A program made the position numbers and the translations under genes. Of a stretch of DNA of 64,000 bases, positions 9,984 through 19,899 are shown piece after piece. Location of the stretch: the NCBI GenBank assembly GCA_943369665.1, contig CALRNX020000001.1, forward strand, positions 682,001-746,000. Reading direction: 5' to 3'. The DNA is from UKL13-3 sp943369665 (GTDB lineage Bacteria; Bacteroidota; Bacteroidia; UKL13-3). The number at the start of each line of letters is the position of its first letter. Position 1 is the stretch's first letter. Below the pieces are notes generated by a model that ran no database searches, was not told where the DNA came from, and worked only from the letters and a program-made list of their open reading frames with translations.

Positions 9984-10009
9984 TTGTTCATTTTGTTAAA
10001 ATGAAGCGG

Positions 10010-10041
10010 CAAATATACAATCATCTCCAATTTGTTACCAA
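10010..10041 (-). promoter_or_regulatory. Promoter of queD
   Basis: Minus-strand -7 element TATATTTG (10010-10017), perfect TAnnTTTG, with TTG at 10039-10041 after a 21-base spacer. The queD ATG is 26 bases downstream. Confidence 0.65.
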
Positions 10042-10080
10042 GCCAAAAGTCGAATACCATTATAAATCATTTCAAATCCT

Positions 10081-10088
10081 TATTTTTG
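10081..10088 (+). promoter_or_regulatory. -7 element upstream of hldD
   Basis: TATTTTTG matches TAnnTTTG, 17 bases before the hldD ATG. No clear -33 TTG at the expected distance. It is divergent from the queD promoter. Confidence 0.5.
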
Positions 10089-10105
10089 GGCAAAATTAGG
10101 AAACA

Positions 10106-11071
10106 ATGATAGTAGTAACAGGAGCCGAAGGCTTTATAGGCAGTTGTTTGGTGGCTCGCTTAAATGCCAATGGTTATAAGGATTTGATACTGGTAGATGA
10201 TTTTGGACAAACCGACCGTGCCCAGAACCTGGTTGGCAAAACCTATACGGCCAAGGTGGAACGCGTAGATTTTTTTAACTGGCTTGATGCAAATGAAAAC
10301 CAGGTGCAGTTCATTTTTCATATTGGAGCCCGCACCGATACCACCGAAATGGATGAGGCCATTTTTAAACTATTGAATATTGATTTTACGGAAACCCTTT
10401 GGAAAAAATGCGTTCAGTATGGCTTACCCATTGTATATGCATCATCGGCTGCAACATACGGAGAAGGTGAATTTGGATATGATGATGACGAAACAAAACT
10501 TGACCTCCTGCAACCCCTGAATCCTTATGGACGTTCAAAACATGAAATAGATAAATGGGCCGTTGCACAACCGCAAAAACCCTTCTTTTGGGCGGGCCTC
10601 AAATTTTTTAACGTATACGGACCCAATGAATACCACAAAGGAAGGATGGCTTCGGTGATCTTACATGCACACCAGCAGATCATTGAAAAAGGAAAGATCA
10701 ATTTGTTTCGCTCACACAGGGAAGCATATAAAGACGGAGAACAAATGCGCGACTTTATTTATGTAAAGGACCTTGTAGACGTTTGCATCTATTTTATGCA
10801 TAACCGCACCCATAGTGGATTATACAATCTTGGAACCGGAAAAGCCCGCACCTGGAACGACCTTGCCAAGAGTATTTTTAATGCGGCAAACAAACCTGTG
10901 AATATTGAGTATATTGATATTCCAATCGATATCCGTGAAAAATATCAATACTTCACCGAAGCAAATATGGACAAACTAAAAGCGGCAGGATATAACAAAC
11001 CATTTACACCTATTGAAGAGGGTGTAAAAGATTATGTACAAAACTATTTAAGCCAACACAAGTATTGGTAA
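10106..11071 (+). CDS. hldD: ADP-L-glycero-D-manno-heptose 6-epimerase
   Basis: Epimerises the ADP-heptose used for the lipopolysaccharide inner core. A Rossmann-fold extended SDR of 321 residues: NAD(P) motif 'TGAEGFIG' at residues 5-12, the 'ASSAATYG' segment, the 'YGRSK' catalytic Tyr/Lys pair, and the family-typical 'GLKFFNVYGPNEYHKG' and 'MRDFIYVKDLVDV'. It is followed after 2 bases by a histidine kinase gene, so the three genes to 18306 likely form one operon. Assignment is strong from the HldD-specific motifs. Confidence 0.93.
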   Translation: MIVVTGAEGFIGSCLVARLNANGYKDLILVDDFGQTDRAQNLVGKTYTAKVERVDFFNWLDANENQVQFIFHIGARTDTTEMDEAIFKLLNIDFTETLWKKCVQYGLPIVYASSAATYGEGEFGYDDDETKLDLLQPLNPYGRSKHEIDKWAVAQPQKPFFWAGLKFFNVYGPNEYHKGRMASVILHAHQQIIEKGKINLFRSHREAYKDGEQMRDFIYVKDLVDVCIYFMHNRTHSGLYNLGTGKARTWNDLAKSIFNAANKPVNIEYIDIPIDIREKYQYFTEANMDKLKAAGYNKPFTPIEEGVKDYVQNYLSQHKYW

Positions 11072-11073
11072 AC

Positions 11074-14000
11074 ATGCGACAATTATTTTCGCATATCATC
11101 AAAAAATATGCAGTAGGATTGGGTGTTGCATTAACACTCCTGCTATGCTTATTTGTTTGGATCGAGCAACAATACAACAGCAATACTCAAGCGCAGCTTG
11201 AAGAAGCCTACGCCAATGCGCAGCAAGCCATCATTGACAAAGAACTGGTATGCATTCAGTGGATGCAAAGTCCCCTATCGGACACGCTTCATATTCAACG
11301 CAACTGGAGCAATATAACAGAGCTTGCTACCAGCCAGAATCTTACCTTAACCATTTACAGAAACGATACCTTGCTGTTTTGGAGCAACAATAACCTCAAT
11401 GGTGACAAAACATTTGCGCAAACAAAATCGGGAACGGGACTGGTTCAAACACAGAACGGATATTATGTTACCTACAAACAAATAAGGGGCAGCTATACCT
11501 ATTTATTCTATTATAATCTCAAAACAGAATATCCATTCCGCAATCAATACATCGAAAACCGTTTCGATCAGGATATTGGTTTTATCAAAGAGGGCTTGGT
11601 TGTCACCAAACCCATGGACCAGTTTGTGGATATTCATAACCTGGCGGGCGAATACCTTTGTTCACTGCAAATATTTTCGTTCACCGAACAAACACCCACA
11701 TGGCTTATTATCTGCATTTCGCTCAGTATTGTTTTGTTATTAATATGGATCCATTGGTTCATACGGCTGCATATTCAATCCCATCTTTGGTTAAGTACGG
11801 TTTCCTTCTGGGGAATGCTGGTATACCTCCGCTGGCTTAGTATTTATTACCACTACCCTGCATTTCTATATGCACTTACTTTATTCGATTCCAAAATTTA
11901 CGCCTCGTCAACATGGTTTCCATCGTTAGGTGACCTGTGCATCAATGCCAGTATTGTATTATGGTATTTGGTTATCCTGGAAACCAAAACGAGTATCAAC
12001 CATCAGGATGCTGCCGACAAAAACTGGACCTATAAAATACGTTTTGCAGGATACTTTTTGGTATGCATTGCAGCAGCGCATCTTGCCATTTCATTTATCC
12101 GAAGCTTAACGCTCGACTCCCAGATCTCGTTCAATATTAACAATGTATTTTCGATCAACTTCTTTACCTACCTGGGATTGGTTGTATGCATTATCATCCT
12201 GTTAAGCATTTATTTTTTATCCCGTAATTTTATCCGTTATGTGAAACACAATGGTGTTAACCAAAAACTCAATATCATTACCATCGTTTTGGGTCTTATT
12301 GTTTATTTCATCATTGCCAACCTCTTTATCGAACCTGATATTTTCCATTCCATTGTTACGGTATTGGTTCTTGCTACTTTTTTCACGTTTAAAGCTTTTA
12401 CCCTAAAGCTCAATCGTTTTCAGCAGTATTTTGTTGTTATTTTTATTGTTGCCTTTATTACATCCATCAGCATCAATCACTGGCTGGATAGCAAGGAACT
12501 TGAAACACGTAAACTGTTTGCAGCAAAACTTGTCTCGCAAAACGATATCACAACTGATTATTTTTTACGCAACGTTGAGAAAAAAATTGTGAAGGATGAA
12601 TACGTGCTCGATTATTTTATCAACCCGATCATCATCAAATCGCAATTCGAAAAACGGATCCGCCAATTGTACTTTACAGGTTACCTGAGCAAATTTGAAG
12701 TAAGCATTCTCGACTATGATTCGATGGGGTTCTTCTTTAAACAAAAGAATGAATACAGCTTTCAGAAAATAAACGACCTGTACAAAAAGAAATCGCTCGA
12801 AACCATTAATTCAAACTTCAGGTATTTGAGCAGCAAAGCTGATATCAAAGGATACTTAGCCAAATTTGAGATCATCAAACAAGGAACCAAACTGGGTTAT
12901 ATTTTCATTTTGCTCCAACCCAAACTGATCCAGAATGAAAACAGGTTTGACGAATTGCTTATTGATGGCTTCAGGCAAAACAACCGCAAAACTTTCGATT
13001 ATTCATATGCTGTTTACAAAGACAAAAATTTAGTCTTCCAAAGTGGCAATTATCCTTACCGTATTAAAAACACCTGGGGTGAAACCAATAATGAATTCCG
13101 CTTTTTCAGCGAACAGGATTTTGATCATTTGTTGTACACCGACAACCAGCCTTTAACCATTATTATCAGCAAACAAAGTGATTCACTGATCCAAACCATT
13201 GGATTGTTTTCATTCATTTTTACATTTTGCACGGTTGCGCTCATTCTCATTTTGTTTGTATACATAGGACTCAATGCCCAGATACTGCTTCAACTTAGAT
13301 GGTACAAAACAGGGATCTTCGGAACCTTTCGCGACCTGTTTAACCGCATGCTGATGATCGACAAACCGGATGTTTTGTATATCCGCACGCGGATCCAAAC
13401 GGCCATCATCTTTATTGTATTTATAACCTTATTGTTCACTTCTTATTTCACCATCAATTTTATTACCCAAAAGTATAACAACCGTCAAACCGAACGGCTG
13501 ATGAAAAAGATCAGGAACGTTGTACTCACCGTTGAAAATGAAAACATCAGTAACTTCGACAACAATGGTGAGTTGGGAGCCTTTATCAACCAGATTGCCG
13601 ACTTTTATGATACCGATATCACCTTGTTTGACCAACAAGGAAAAGTGATGGCATCAAGTATTGGAAAAATATATGACGAAGGTGTATTATCGGATCGGAT
13701 GAACCCAACGGCATATTATCATCTTGAGCTTTTGCGAGAATCACAGTACAGCCAAAACGAAAATATTGCGTTGCTTCAATTTCAGGCGGCTTATGCTCCG
13801 GTATTTAAAAACAAGTCGGAAGTGTTGGGATATTTGCAACTTCCCTACTTTAGCCAGCAAGCTGACCTGCTTACTGAAATTTCATCTGTGATCGTTGGAT
13901 TCATCAACTTATATGTACTCTTGTTCATCATCATTGGTATCATAGCCTACCTGGTATCCAGAAACATTTCTTATCCGTTGATCCTCATCCAGCAAAAATT

Positions 14001-14802
14001 GTCGCGTACTGTTTTAGGCGAAAAAAATGAGTTTATCCAATGGCAACGCGATGATGAAATTGGGGAGCTGGTGAAACAATACAACCACATGATCGCACAG
14101 TTGGAAGAGAGTGCCCAAAAACTTGCGGAAACTGAACGAGAGGGTGCCTGGCGCGAAATTGCGCGACAAATAGCACATGAGATCAAAAATCCGCTCACGC
14201 CAATGAAACTGAGTATTCAGCATTTGCAACGCGCGTACAAAAATCAAGATGCCAATATTGAAGATAAACTCAACCGTACAACAGCTTTGCTCATCAACCA
14301 AATTGATACCCTGAGCGAGTTGGCCAACGAGTTTTCTTCATTTGCCAAAATGCCCGCTCCAAACTATGAACCAATAAATGTTGAAGCCTCCCTGCGGGAA
14401 ATTGTGTTGTTGTATAGCAATACAAATACATCGATCAGCCTGACCAGCAACGTAACTAGCGACTTAAACTTCGACCGTTCTTATTTTAGCAGAAGCATTG
14501 GCAATATTGTAAAAAATGCCATCCAGGCCATTCCCGAAGAAGTTGACGGGATCATCGAAATAATAGCTGAAGAACATACTGAAAACATTGTGATCACCGT
14601 TAAAGATAACGGTTCGGGGATGAGTGAAGAACAGGCTTCACAAATTTTTAAACCCTACTTTAGCACCAAAATAAGCGGAATGGGACTTGGTTTACCGATT
14701 GTAAAAAACATGATCGAAAGTGGCGGAGGAACCATTTCCTTTACTTCCACATTGGGTATTGGGACCATATTTACCATTACCCTTCCAAAGCATACACATT
14801 AA
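11074..14802 (+). CDS. Multi-pass sensor histidine kinase, NtrY-like
   Basis: A very long kinase of 1242 residues. Order: one N-terminal helix (about 13-32), a periplasmic segment, a bundle of about eight helices (about 210-475), a second soluble sensor region, helices near 715-738 and 780-800, a PAS-like extracytoplasmic part, a last helix near 940-960, HAMP (about 962-1015), HisKA with phospho-acceptor His1035 in 'AHEIKNPLTPMK', and HATPase_c with N-box near 1146, 'DNGSGM' near 1178 and 'GMGLGLPIVKN' near 1203. The 'NPLTPMKLSIQ' form is typical of NtrY relatives. I chose the ATG at 11074; a TTG at 11065 would overlap hldD. No response regulator is adjacent, and a large outer-membrane barrel follows with no gap. 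Confidence 0.9.
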   Translation: MRQLFSHIIKKYAVGLGVALTLLLCLFVWIEQQYNSNTQAQLEEAYANAQQAIIDKELVCIQWMQSPLSDTLHIQRNWSNITELATSQNLTLTIYRNDTLLFWSNNNLNGDKTFAQTKSGTGLVQTQNGYYVTYKQIRGSYTYLFYYNLKTEYPFRNQYIENRFDQDIGFIKEGLVVTKPMDQFVDIHNLAGEYLCSLQIFSFTEQTPTWLIICISLSIVLLLIWIHWFIRLHIQSHLWLSTVSFWGMLVYLRWLSIYYHYPAFLYALTLFDSKIYASSTWFPSLGDLCINASIVLWYLVILETKTSINHQDAADKNWTYKIRFAGYFLVCIAAAHLAISFIRSLTLDSQISFNINNVFSINFFTYLGLVVCIIILLSIYFLSRNFIRYVKHNGVNQKLNIITIVLGLIVYFIIANLFIEPDIFHSIVTVLVLATFFTFKAFTLKLNRFQQYFVVIFIVAFITSISINHWLDSKELETRKLFAAKLVSQNDITTDYFLRNVEKKIVKDEYVLDYFINPIIIKSQFEKRIRQLYFTGYLSKFEVSILDYDSMGFFFKQKNEYSFQKINDLYKKKSLETINSNFRYLSSKADIKGYLAKFEIIKQGTKLGYIFILLQPKLIQNENRFDELLIDGFRQNNRKTFDYSYAVYKDKNLVFQSGNYPYRIKNTWGETNNEFRFFSEQDFDHLLYTDNQPLTIIISKQSDSLIQTIGLFSFIFTFCTVALILILFVYIGLNAQILLQLRWYKTGIFGTFRDLFNRMLMIDKPDVLYIRTRIQTAIIFIVFITLLFTSYFTINFITQKYNNRQTERLMKKIRNVVLTVENENISNFDNNGELGAFINQIADFYDTDITLFDQQGKVMASSIGKIYDEGVLSDRMNPTAYYHLELLRESQYSQNENIALLQFQAAYAPVFKNKSEVLGYLQLPYFSQQADLLTEISSVIVGFINLYVLLFIIIGIIAYLVSRNISYPLILIQQKLSRTVLGEKNEFIQWQRDDEIGELVKQYNHMIAQLEESAQKLAETEREGAWREIARQIAHEIKNPLTPMKLSIQHLQRAYKNQDANIEDKLNRTTALLINQIDTLSELANEFSSFAKMPAPNYEPINVEASLREIVLLYSNTNTSISLTSNVTSDLNFDRSYFSRSIGNIVKNAIQAIPEEVDGIIEIIAEEHTENIVITVKDNGSGMSEEQASQIFKPYFSTKISGMGLGLPIVKNMIESGGGTISFTSTLGIGTIFTITLPKHTH

Positions 14803-17800
14803 ATGACTCGGCTAACGGCAAGTTGTATATGGATACTCTTTAGCTTCCAAGTAGCATACGCACAACTTGCCGAAAATACGCGGACCAAACAGTTTCATGT
14901 TTTTACTGCTACCGATACCATTCAAATTGATACGGTTCCGATCTTTAAAGGAACCGTATCAATCAAAACCGAAAATGCTACGCTGGTGGAAGGCATCGAT
15001 TACGATATGGATTATATCCGATCAGCGTTTATTCCCAAAAGTATTCCGGCCGGGACAACTCTTTTTGTTTCGTATAAAGCCATGTTGCTGGACATAAAAC
15101 AACCTTATAAGCATAAAGACAAAAACATCATTCAGCCCGTTTACCAGGAAATTCGCAATCCGTATACCTACACACCCGAGAATAACCAGTATGCCATTAT
15201 CCAAAACGATGGTTTAAAAATGAATGGAAGTTTATCGCGTGGCCTTTCATTCGGCAATAATCAGGATGTGGTGGTAAACTCAAACTTAAACCTGCAACTC
15301 GCAGGAAAAATAGGAAACGATATCGATGTGCTTGCAGCTATCAGTGATGAAAACAATCCTATTCAACCCGAAGGAAATACACAGCAACTCCAGGACTTTG
15401 ACAAAGTATATATCCAACTTAGTAAAAACAGGACCAAGCTTACAGTGGGAGATTTTGAAATGACACGCCCCAATGGCAGTTATTTTATGAACTACAATAA
15501 AAAATCGAGAGGGATACAGGCCTATTCATCTGTTGAGTTTAAAGATAAAAGCGTACTGTCATTTGGTGGCGAAGGAGCGCTGTCGCGCGGACGTTTTGCC
15601 CGAAACATCATCAATGGAATTGAAGGCAATCTGGGTCCATACAGGTTATCGGGTACAAACGGAGAACTATACATTATCATTATTTCTGGAACGGAGGCGG
15701 TATACCTTGATGGAGAAAGGTTAAAACGTGGTGAACAAAATGATTATGTAATTGATTACAACAGTGGTGAAGTTGTGTTTATGCCCAAACGCACCATCAC
15801 ACAATACAGCCGTATCATTGTTGAGTTTCAATACAGCGATCGGAATTATGCACGCTCGGTGGTTCATACAACAGCCGCATACGAAAACAGCAAATACAAT
15901 ATTCGCGCGAATTATTTCGTAGAACAAGACAGCAAAAACCAGCCTTTTTTACAAGAGTTAACCGATAGCAACAAAGCCGTATTGGCTGCTGTGGGCGATA
16001 ATACAAACGAAGCTTTTGCATCTACCGCAGTTGCCACACAAACCTTTTCGGCAAGCAAGATCCTTTATCGCAAAATAGATACACTAGCATATGCAGGCGT
16101 ATTCGTATACACCAATCAGGCAAATAATGACACCGTATTTTATGAAGTCACGTTTAGCTTCGTAGGAGCCGGAAAAGGAGATTATAACCAGGCCCAATCA
16201 TCGGCAAACGGAAGGGTATTTGAATTCGTGGCTCCGGTTGCCGGTATCAGGCAAGGAAGTTATGCTCCCGTAACATTGCTCATCAGTCCTAAGAGTATGC
16301 AAATGACAACGGTTGGTGTAGACGTGAAAGCAATTAAAAACACGTTGATATCGGTAGAATTTGCACAGTCTAATTACGATAAAAACTTGTATGCCACAAT
16401 TGACAAAGAAAATGATATCGGGTACGGAGTGAAACTAAACATCAACAATATGCTTCCGCTCCAACAGCGCCCCACAAATTTCTGGAATATCAAAACAGAA
16501 ACGCAGTATGAGTATGTCGATAAACAATTCAGGTATGTGGAACGCTATCGCAATGTGGAGTTCGACCGTATTTGGAGCAGGCAACTTACCAACCAACAAA
16601 ATATGGATACGGGATTTGCCGAACATATTGTTTCGGTTCGTTCCTCTATAAACAAAGAAAGTATTGGTTCTGCCTATTATCAATTCGGGTATTATAATAA
16701 AGACAATTTTTTTGATGGGCTGCAAAGCCTGGCAGGTATGCGTTTGCGATATACCAAAAACACCTTATTAGCCGAATCCGAATGGGTGAACACATCTGAT
16801 AAGAGCTCAGCTATTCCAACAACCAACGAAGTCAAAAAATACAAAGCCGACTATTCCCGCGATATCTTTTTTTTAACAACGGGTGTTCGGATCGATCACG
16901 AAGAAAGTAGTTTTAAGCGTAATACAGACACTCTTGAAAGTGGGAGTTTTGCCTACAACCAGTTGAAAATTTATACCCGGAACAACGACAGCACTCAATG
17001 GAAATACGGAGTAGACTATACTCAGCGTGAAGATTTCCAACCACTGCAAAACAGGTATAAACTTGCCACCACTGCAAAAAGTGTAAATGGAAATTTAGAT
17101 TTTACACAGGCCAATTTCAACCGTTTCTCCGGAAGTTTCACCTACCGCGAATTTTCCATTAATGATACTTCTTTTACCAGCCTGCAACCCGAAAGAACCA
17201 TCTTATCGCGAATCGAATATGACTACGCTTTTATCAAACGGGTGTTCACAGCAAATACGTATTTTCAGTTGGGATCGGGACAAGAACTACGCAGGGATTA
17301 CCAATTCGTTGAAGTTGCCGCAGGACAAGGTGTATATGTATGGAAAGATTTTAACAAAGATGGCGCACAGGATCTGAACGAATTTGTGATCGCCTCATTC
17401 TCCGATCGCATCCAGGCCAATTTCATCAAAGTTTTTTTACCTACCAATACCGTTATCCGCACCAATTCCAATCAGTTTAACCAAACATTAAATATTAATC
17501 CCAACGTGGTTTGGAATAACAAGCATGGTATTAAAAAATTCGCAGCAAGATGGAACAATCAAACAGCCTTGCGCATTGACCGAAAAACCACAGAACTCGG
17601 GCTAATCGATTTTATCAATCCGTTTAACAGCAGTATAACCGATAGCAACCTCATCTCAATTTCATCAATCGGTCGCAATACCTTATTTTTTAATCGTGCC
17701 GACCCTACATTTGGTTTCGACCTGAACTACCAGCAAACAAACAGCAAAAGTTATTTAACCAATGGATTTGATACCCGCCAGAAAACAGAGAAAGGAACAA

Positions 17801-18306
17801 ATGTGCGGTGGAACTTCACCCACTCATTGGGTATTACAGCCGGTTATGCTTACGGTACCAAAAGTTACACTTCCGACTTTTTTGCCGCCAATAATTATGC
17901 CTACAACTACTCAGAAATTAAACCTAAACTTATCTTCCAGGCCACACAACGTTTTCGTGCAACATTATTATACAGTTATTTTGAGGGTATCAACAGGGCC
18001 GATTTAGGAAAGCAAAAAGGAAACAACCAGGAATTTGGAGCTGAGTTAAGGTATCAGGTTGCCAAGCAAGGTGTGCTTAACGGAAAGGTCAGTTTGTACC
18101 AGGTAAACTTTAATGGAGATATCTCGAGCCCTTTGGGATACGATATGTTGCAAGGGTTAACCATTGGTGAAAACTATATCTGGAATATCAACTACCAGCA
18201 TCGGTTGGCAAATAACCTGCAGATCAATATCAGTTACGATGGACGAAAATCCGTTGGCCAACCTGTTGTGAACATAGGCAGAATGGAAGCCCGTTACCTA
18301 TTTTAG
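14803..18306 (+). CDS. Large outer-membrane beta-barrel protein
   Basis: A 1167-residue protein with a signal peptide ending near residue 20 (VAYA-Q). Most of the rest is alternating aromatic/polar beta strands with asparagine- and tyrosine-rich turns, and the chain ends in a C-terminal phenylalanine (ARYLF), as outer-membrane barrels do. The stretch at about residues 140-205 ('SLSRGLSFGNNQDVVVN', 'PEGNTQQLQDFDKVYIQL') reminds me of SprA-type T9SS translocon proteins, but this protein is about half their length, and I recall that likeness rather than having tested it. Its ATG directly abuts the kinase stop codon. It may be a structural partner or a target of that kinase. Confidence 0.75.
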   Translation: MTRLTASCIWILFSFQVAYAQLAENTRTKQFHVFTATDTIQIDTVPIFKGTVSIKTENATLVEGIDYDMDYIRSAFIPKSIPAGTTLFVSYKAMLLDIKQPYKHKDKNIIQPVYQEIRNPYTYTPENNQYAIIQNDGLKMNGSLSRGLSFGNNQDVVVNSNLNLQLAGKIGNDIDVLAAISDENNPIQPEGNTQQLQDFDKVYIQLSKNRTKLTVGDFEMTRPNGSYFMNYNKKSRGIQAYSSVEFKDKSVLSFGGEGALSRGRFARNIINGIEGNLGPYRLSGTNGELYIIIISGTEAVYLDGERLKRGEQNDYVIDYNSGEVVFMPKRTITQYSRIIVEFQYSDRNYARSVVHTTAAYENSKYNIRANYFVEQDSKNQPFLQELTDSNKAVLAAVGDNTNEAFASTAVATQTFSASKILYRKIDTLAYAGVFVYTNQANNDTVFYEVTFSFVGAGKGDYNQAQSSANGRVFEFVAPVAGIRQGSYAPVTLLISPKSMQMTTVGVDVKAIKNTLISVEFAQSNYDKNLYATIDKENDIGYGVKLNINNMLPLQQRPTNFWNIKTETQYEYVDKQFRYVERYRNVEFDRIWSRQLTNQQNMDTGFAEHIVSVRSSINKESIGSAYYQFGYYNKDNFFDGLQSLAGMRLRYTKNTLLAESEWVNTSDKSSAIPTTNEVKKYKADYSRDIFFLTTGVRIDHEESSFKRNTDTLESGSFAYNQLKIYTRNNDSTQWKYGVDYTQREDFQPLQNRYKLATTAKSVNGNLDFTQANFNRFSGSFTYREFSINDTSFTSLQPERTILSRIEYDYAFIKRVFTANTYFQLGSGQELRRDYQFVEVAAGQGVYVWKDFNKDGAQDLNEFVIASFSDRIQANFIKVFLPTNTVIRTNSNQFNQTLNINPNVVWNNKHGIKKFAARWNNQTALRIDRKTTELGLIDFINPFNSSITDSNLISISSIGRNTLFFNRADPTFGFDLNYQQTNSKSYLTNGFDTRQKTEKGTNVRWNFTHSLGITAGYAYGTKSYTSDFFAANNYAYNYSEIKPKLIFQATQRFRATLLYSYFEGINRADLGKQKGNNQEFGAELRYQVAKQGVLNGKVSLYQVNFNGDISSPLGYDMLQGLTIGENYIWNINYQHRLANNLQINISYDGRKSVGQPVVNIGRMEARYLF

Positions 18307-19221
18307 TGAAAATTCTCCTTTACCAATACTCATTCCATCGCTATACAATTCGATGATGTATTTTCCGGGTGCGTAATCAGAACCCTTTTCCCAATAAATG
18401 GTAACATTTTGTGCTGCCTGGGTAAATTCAATCGTCTTTTTCGTAGTATACAATGCATCCTGTCCCTGAAATTTAAATGTTCCTGAACCAGATTGCTCAT
18501 TGTACAAAGTAGATCCTTCAGGCCCTAATACCTTCATGTAAATTTCCTTAGGCCCGATATCGGTTACATAATTCTCATCAATTTTAAAAGTAACTTTAAT
18601 ACGCTCCAATTGAGACGAACGGTTGGTTTCACGCTCTTTGCCATTGCTTCTGTTTTTAACACCTGTAACGAACAGTTGCGAAGCATTTAGTTTGGCGCCA
18701 ATAGCAACCTTATTATTAAGCTTAATATTTTCCATACTAAGGTCTTCATAATTGCGCTTCTGCTTGTCGATAGTCCCTTTGAGGGTCGTATTTTCATTAC
18801 TCAATTTGTTAATCTGGGTACTTAGGGAATCTATTTGATTTAGGTACCTGCGTTTATAGTAGCGTAACTGATCTATCTCATCTATTGCCTTGTTGAGCTG
18901 TTCACGTGATAACCTTCCCTGGCGCAACAATACTTCAATTCGTTGGGCGTACTCCTGCAATGAATCATTTTTCTCTTTTAAGAAAGCATCCAATTGGGCA
19001 TTTTTTCCTTTATAAGACTCTAATTCCAACCCGGTTTCTCCCAATACCCGCTCTAACTCAGCACGAACCGAGTCTGTGGCAAACAGTTTTTCCTCCGTTA
19101 CCACCAATTTTTTATCTGTCGTGAAATAATTGTATACAAAAATGCCATTAAGCGCTATCAAAATGATAATGATAATGATATAATAGATTTTTCCTGAATT
19201 GCGTTTTGGCTGTTGTTCCAT
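18298..19221 (-). CDS. Single-pass membrane protein with long coiled coil
   Basis: A 307-residue protein: cytoplasmic N-terminus of about 12 residues, one very hydrophobic helix (about 13-32), a heptad-rich coiled coil (about 35-185, many Leu/Lys/Glu/Asn), then a beta-rich C-terminal domain (about 205-307) ending 'GMSIGKGEFSLK'. The C-terminal part looks like an immunoglobulin-like fold facing the periplasm. It overlaps the barrel gene by 9 bases tail to tail. I do not recognise a named family; an envelope scaffold role is a guess. Confidence 0.75.
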   Translation of the reverse strand: MEQQPKRNSGKIYYIIIIIILIALNGIFVYNYFTTDKKLVVTEEKLFATDSVRAELERVLGETGLELESYKGKNAQLDAFLKEKNDSLQEYAQRIEVLLRQGRLSREQLNKAIDEIDQLRYYKRRYLNQIDSLSTQINKLSNENTTLKGTIDKQKRNYEDLSMENIKLNNKVAIGAKLNASQLFVTGVKNRSNGKERETNRSSQLERIKVTFKIDENYVTDIGPKEIYMKVLGPEGSTLYNEQSGSGTFKFQGQDALYTTKKTIEFTQAAQNVTIYWEKGSDYAPGKYIIELYSDGMSIGKGEFSLK

Positions 19222-19306
19222 ACTGGAGACAAAAATAGGTTAATTTTTAAATTCTGCTTTACCCATAACTACAATTCGTCAGAATATAGTACGCTTTCAT
19301 GTGGAT

Positions 19307-19314
19307 TATTTTTG
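19307..19314 (+). promoter_or_regulatory. -7 element that decides the rfbC start
   Basis: TATTTTTG fits TAnnTTTG. It lies 27 bases before the TTG at 19342 and well after an in-frame ATG at 19213, so a transcript from here cannot use the earlier start. No good -33 element is visible. Confidence 0.5.
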
Positions 19315-19341
19315 CTTAAATTCGCCCAAAACTCATTTAAC

Positions 19342-19899
19342 TTGGAAATAACTAAGATTTTTATGGATGGTCCGCTCATCATCCAACCAAAAGTATTTGC
19401 CGATAGTCGTGGATATTTTTTTGAATCATTCAGTGATAAACTTTTCACTGATCTGGGAATTCCCTACAAATTTGTACAAGACAACCAGTCTTTATCTCAA
19501 AAAGGCACTGTACGTGGATTGCATTTTCAGGCCAATCCTCATGCCCAGGGAAAACTTGTACGTGTTGTACAAGGTGCAGTTCTGGATGTAGCAGTTGATG
19601 TCCGTGTAGGATCACCTACTTACGGAAAACATTTTGATATTGAGCTTACTGCCGAAAACAAAACCATGTTTTGGGTACCACCGGGATTTGCGCATGGATT
19701 TTCGGTACTCGAAGACAATACCATTTTTTTGTATAAATGCACGAACCTATACAACAAACCATCCGAAGGAGGCTTGTTGTGGAACGATCCCGAACTGAAT
19801 ATTAACTGGCAGGTAAACAATCCGATCGTATCTGAAAAAGACCTGCTACTTCCTACTTTACAATATTTACAAAGTCCATTTACCTATGAGTCAAAATAA
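19342..19899 (+). CDS. rfbC: dTDP-4-dehydrorhamnose 3,5-epimerase
   Basis: Cupin-fold epimerase making dTDP-4-dehydro-L-rhamnose for surface polysaccharide. Typical motifs are present: 'PKVFADSRGYFFESF', 'FVQDNQSLSQKGTVRGLHFQ' with the catalytic His, 'GKLVRVVQGAVLDVAVDVR' and 'PPGFAHGFSVLED'. From TTG 19342 the protein is 185 residues, the normal size; the next ATG is at 19363 (178 residues). A longer frame from 19213 would overlap the divergent gene and start upstream of the promoter. The last 14 bases overlap kynA. Other rhamnose genes (rfbA, rfbB, rfbD) are not in the window. Confidence 0.92.
   Translation: MEITKIFMDGPLIIQPKVFADSRGYFFESFSDKLFTDLGIPYKFVQDNQSLSQKGTVRGLHFQANPHAQGKLVRVVQGAVLDVAVDVRVGSPTYGKHFDIELTAENKTMFWVPPGFAHGFSVLEDNTIFLYKCTNLYNKPSEGGLLWNDPELNINWQVNNPIVSEKDLLLPTLQYLQSPFTYESK

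Noticed and set aside
11074..14802. Idea that the kinase is PorY of the T9SS PorXY system
   Set aside because: Its size, many helices and NtrY-like core do not fit PorY, and no PorX-like regulator is adjacent.
19213..19341. 43-residue N-terminal extension of RfbC
   Set aside because: It overlaps the divergent gene, precedes the -7 element at 19307 and does not match the family.
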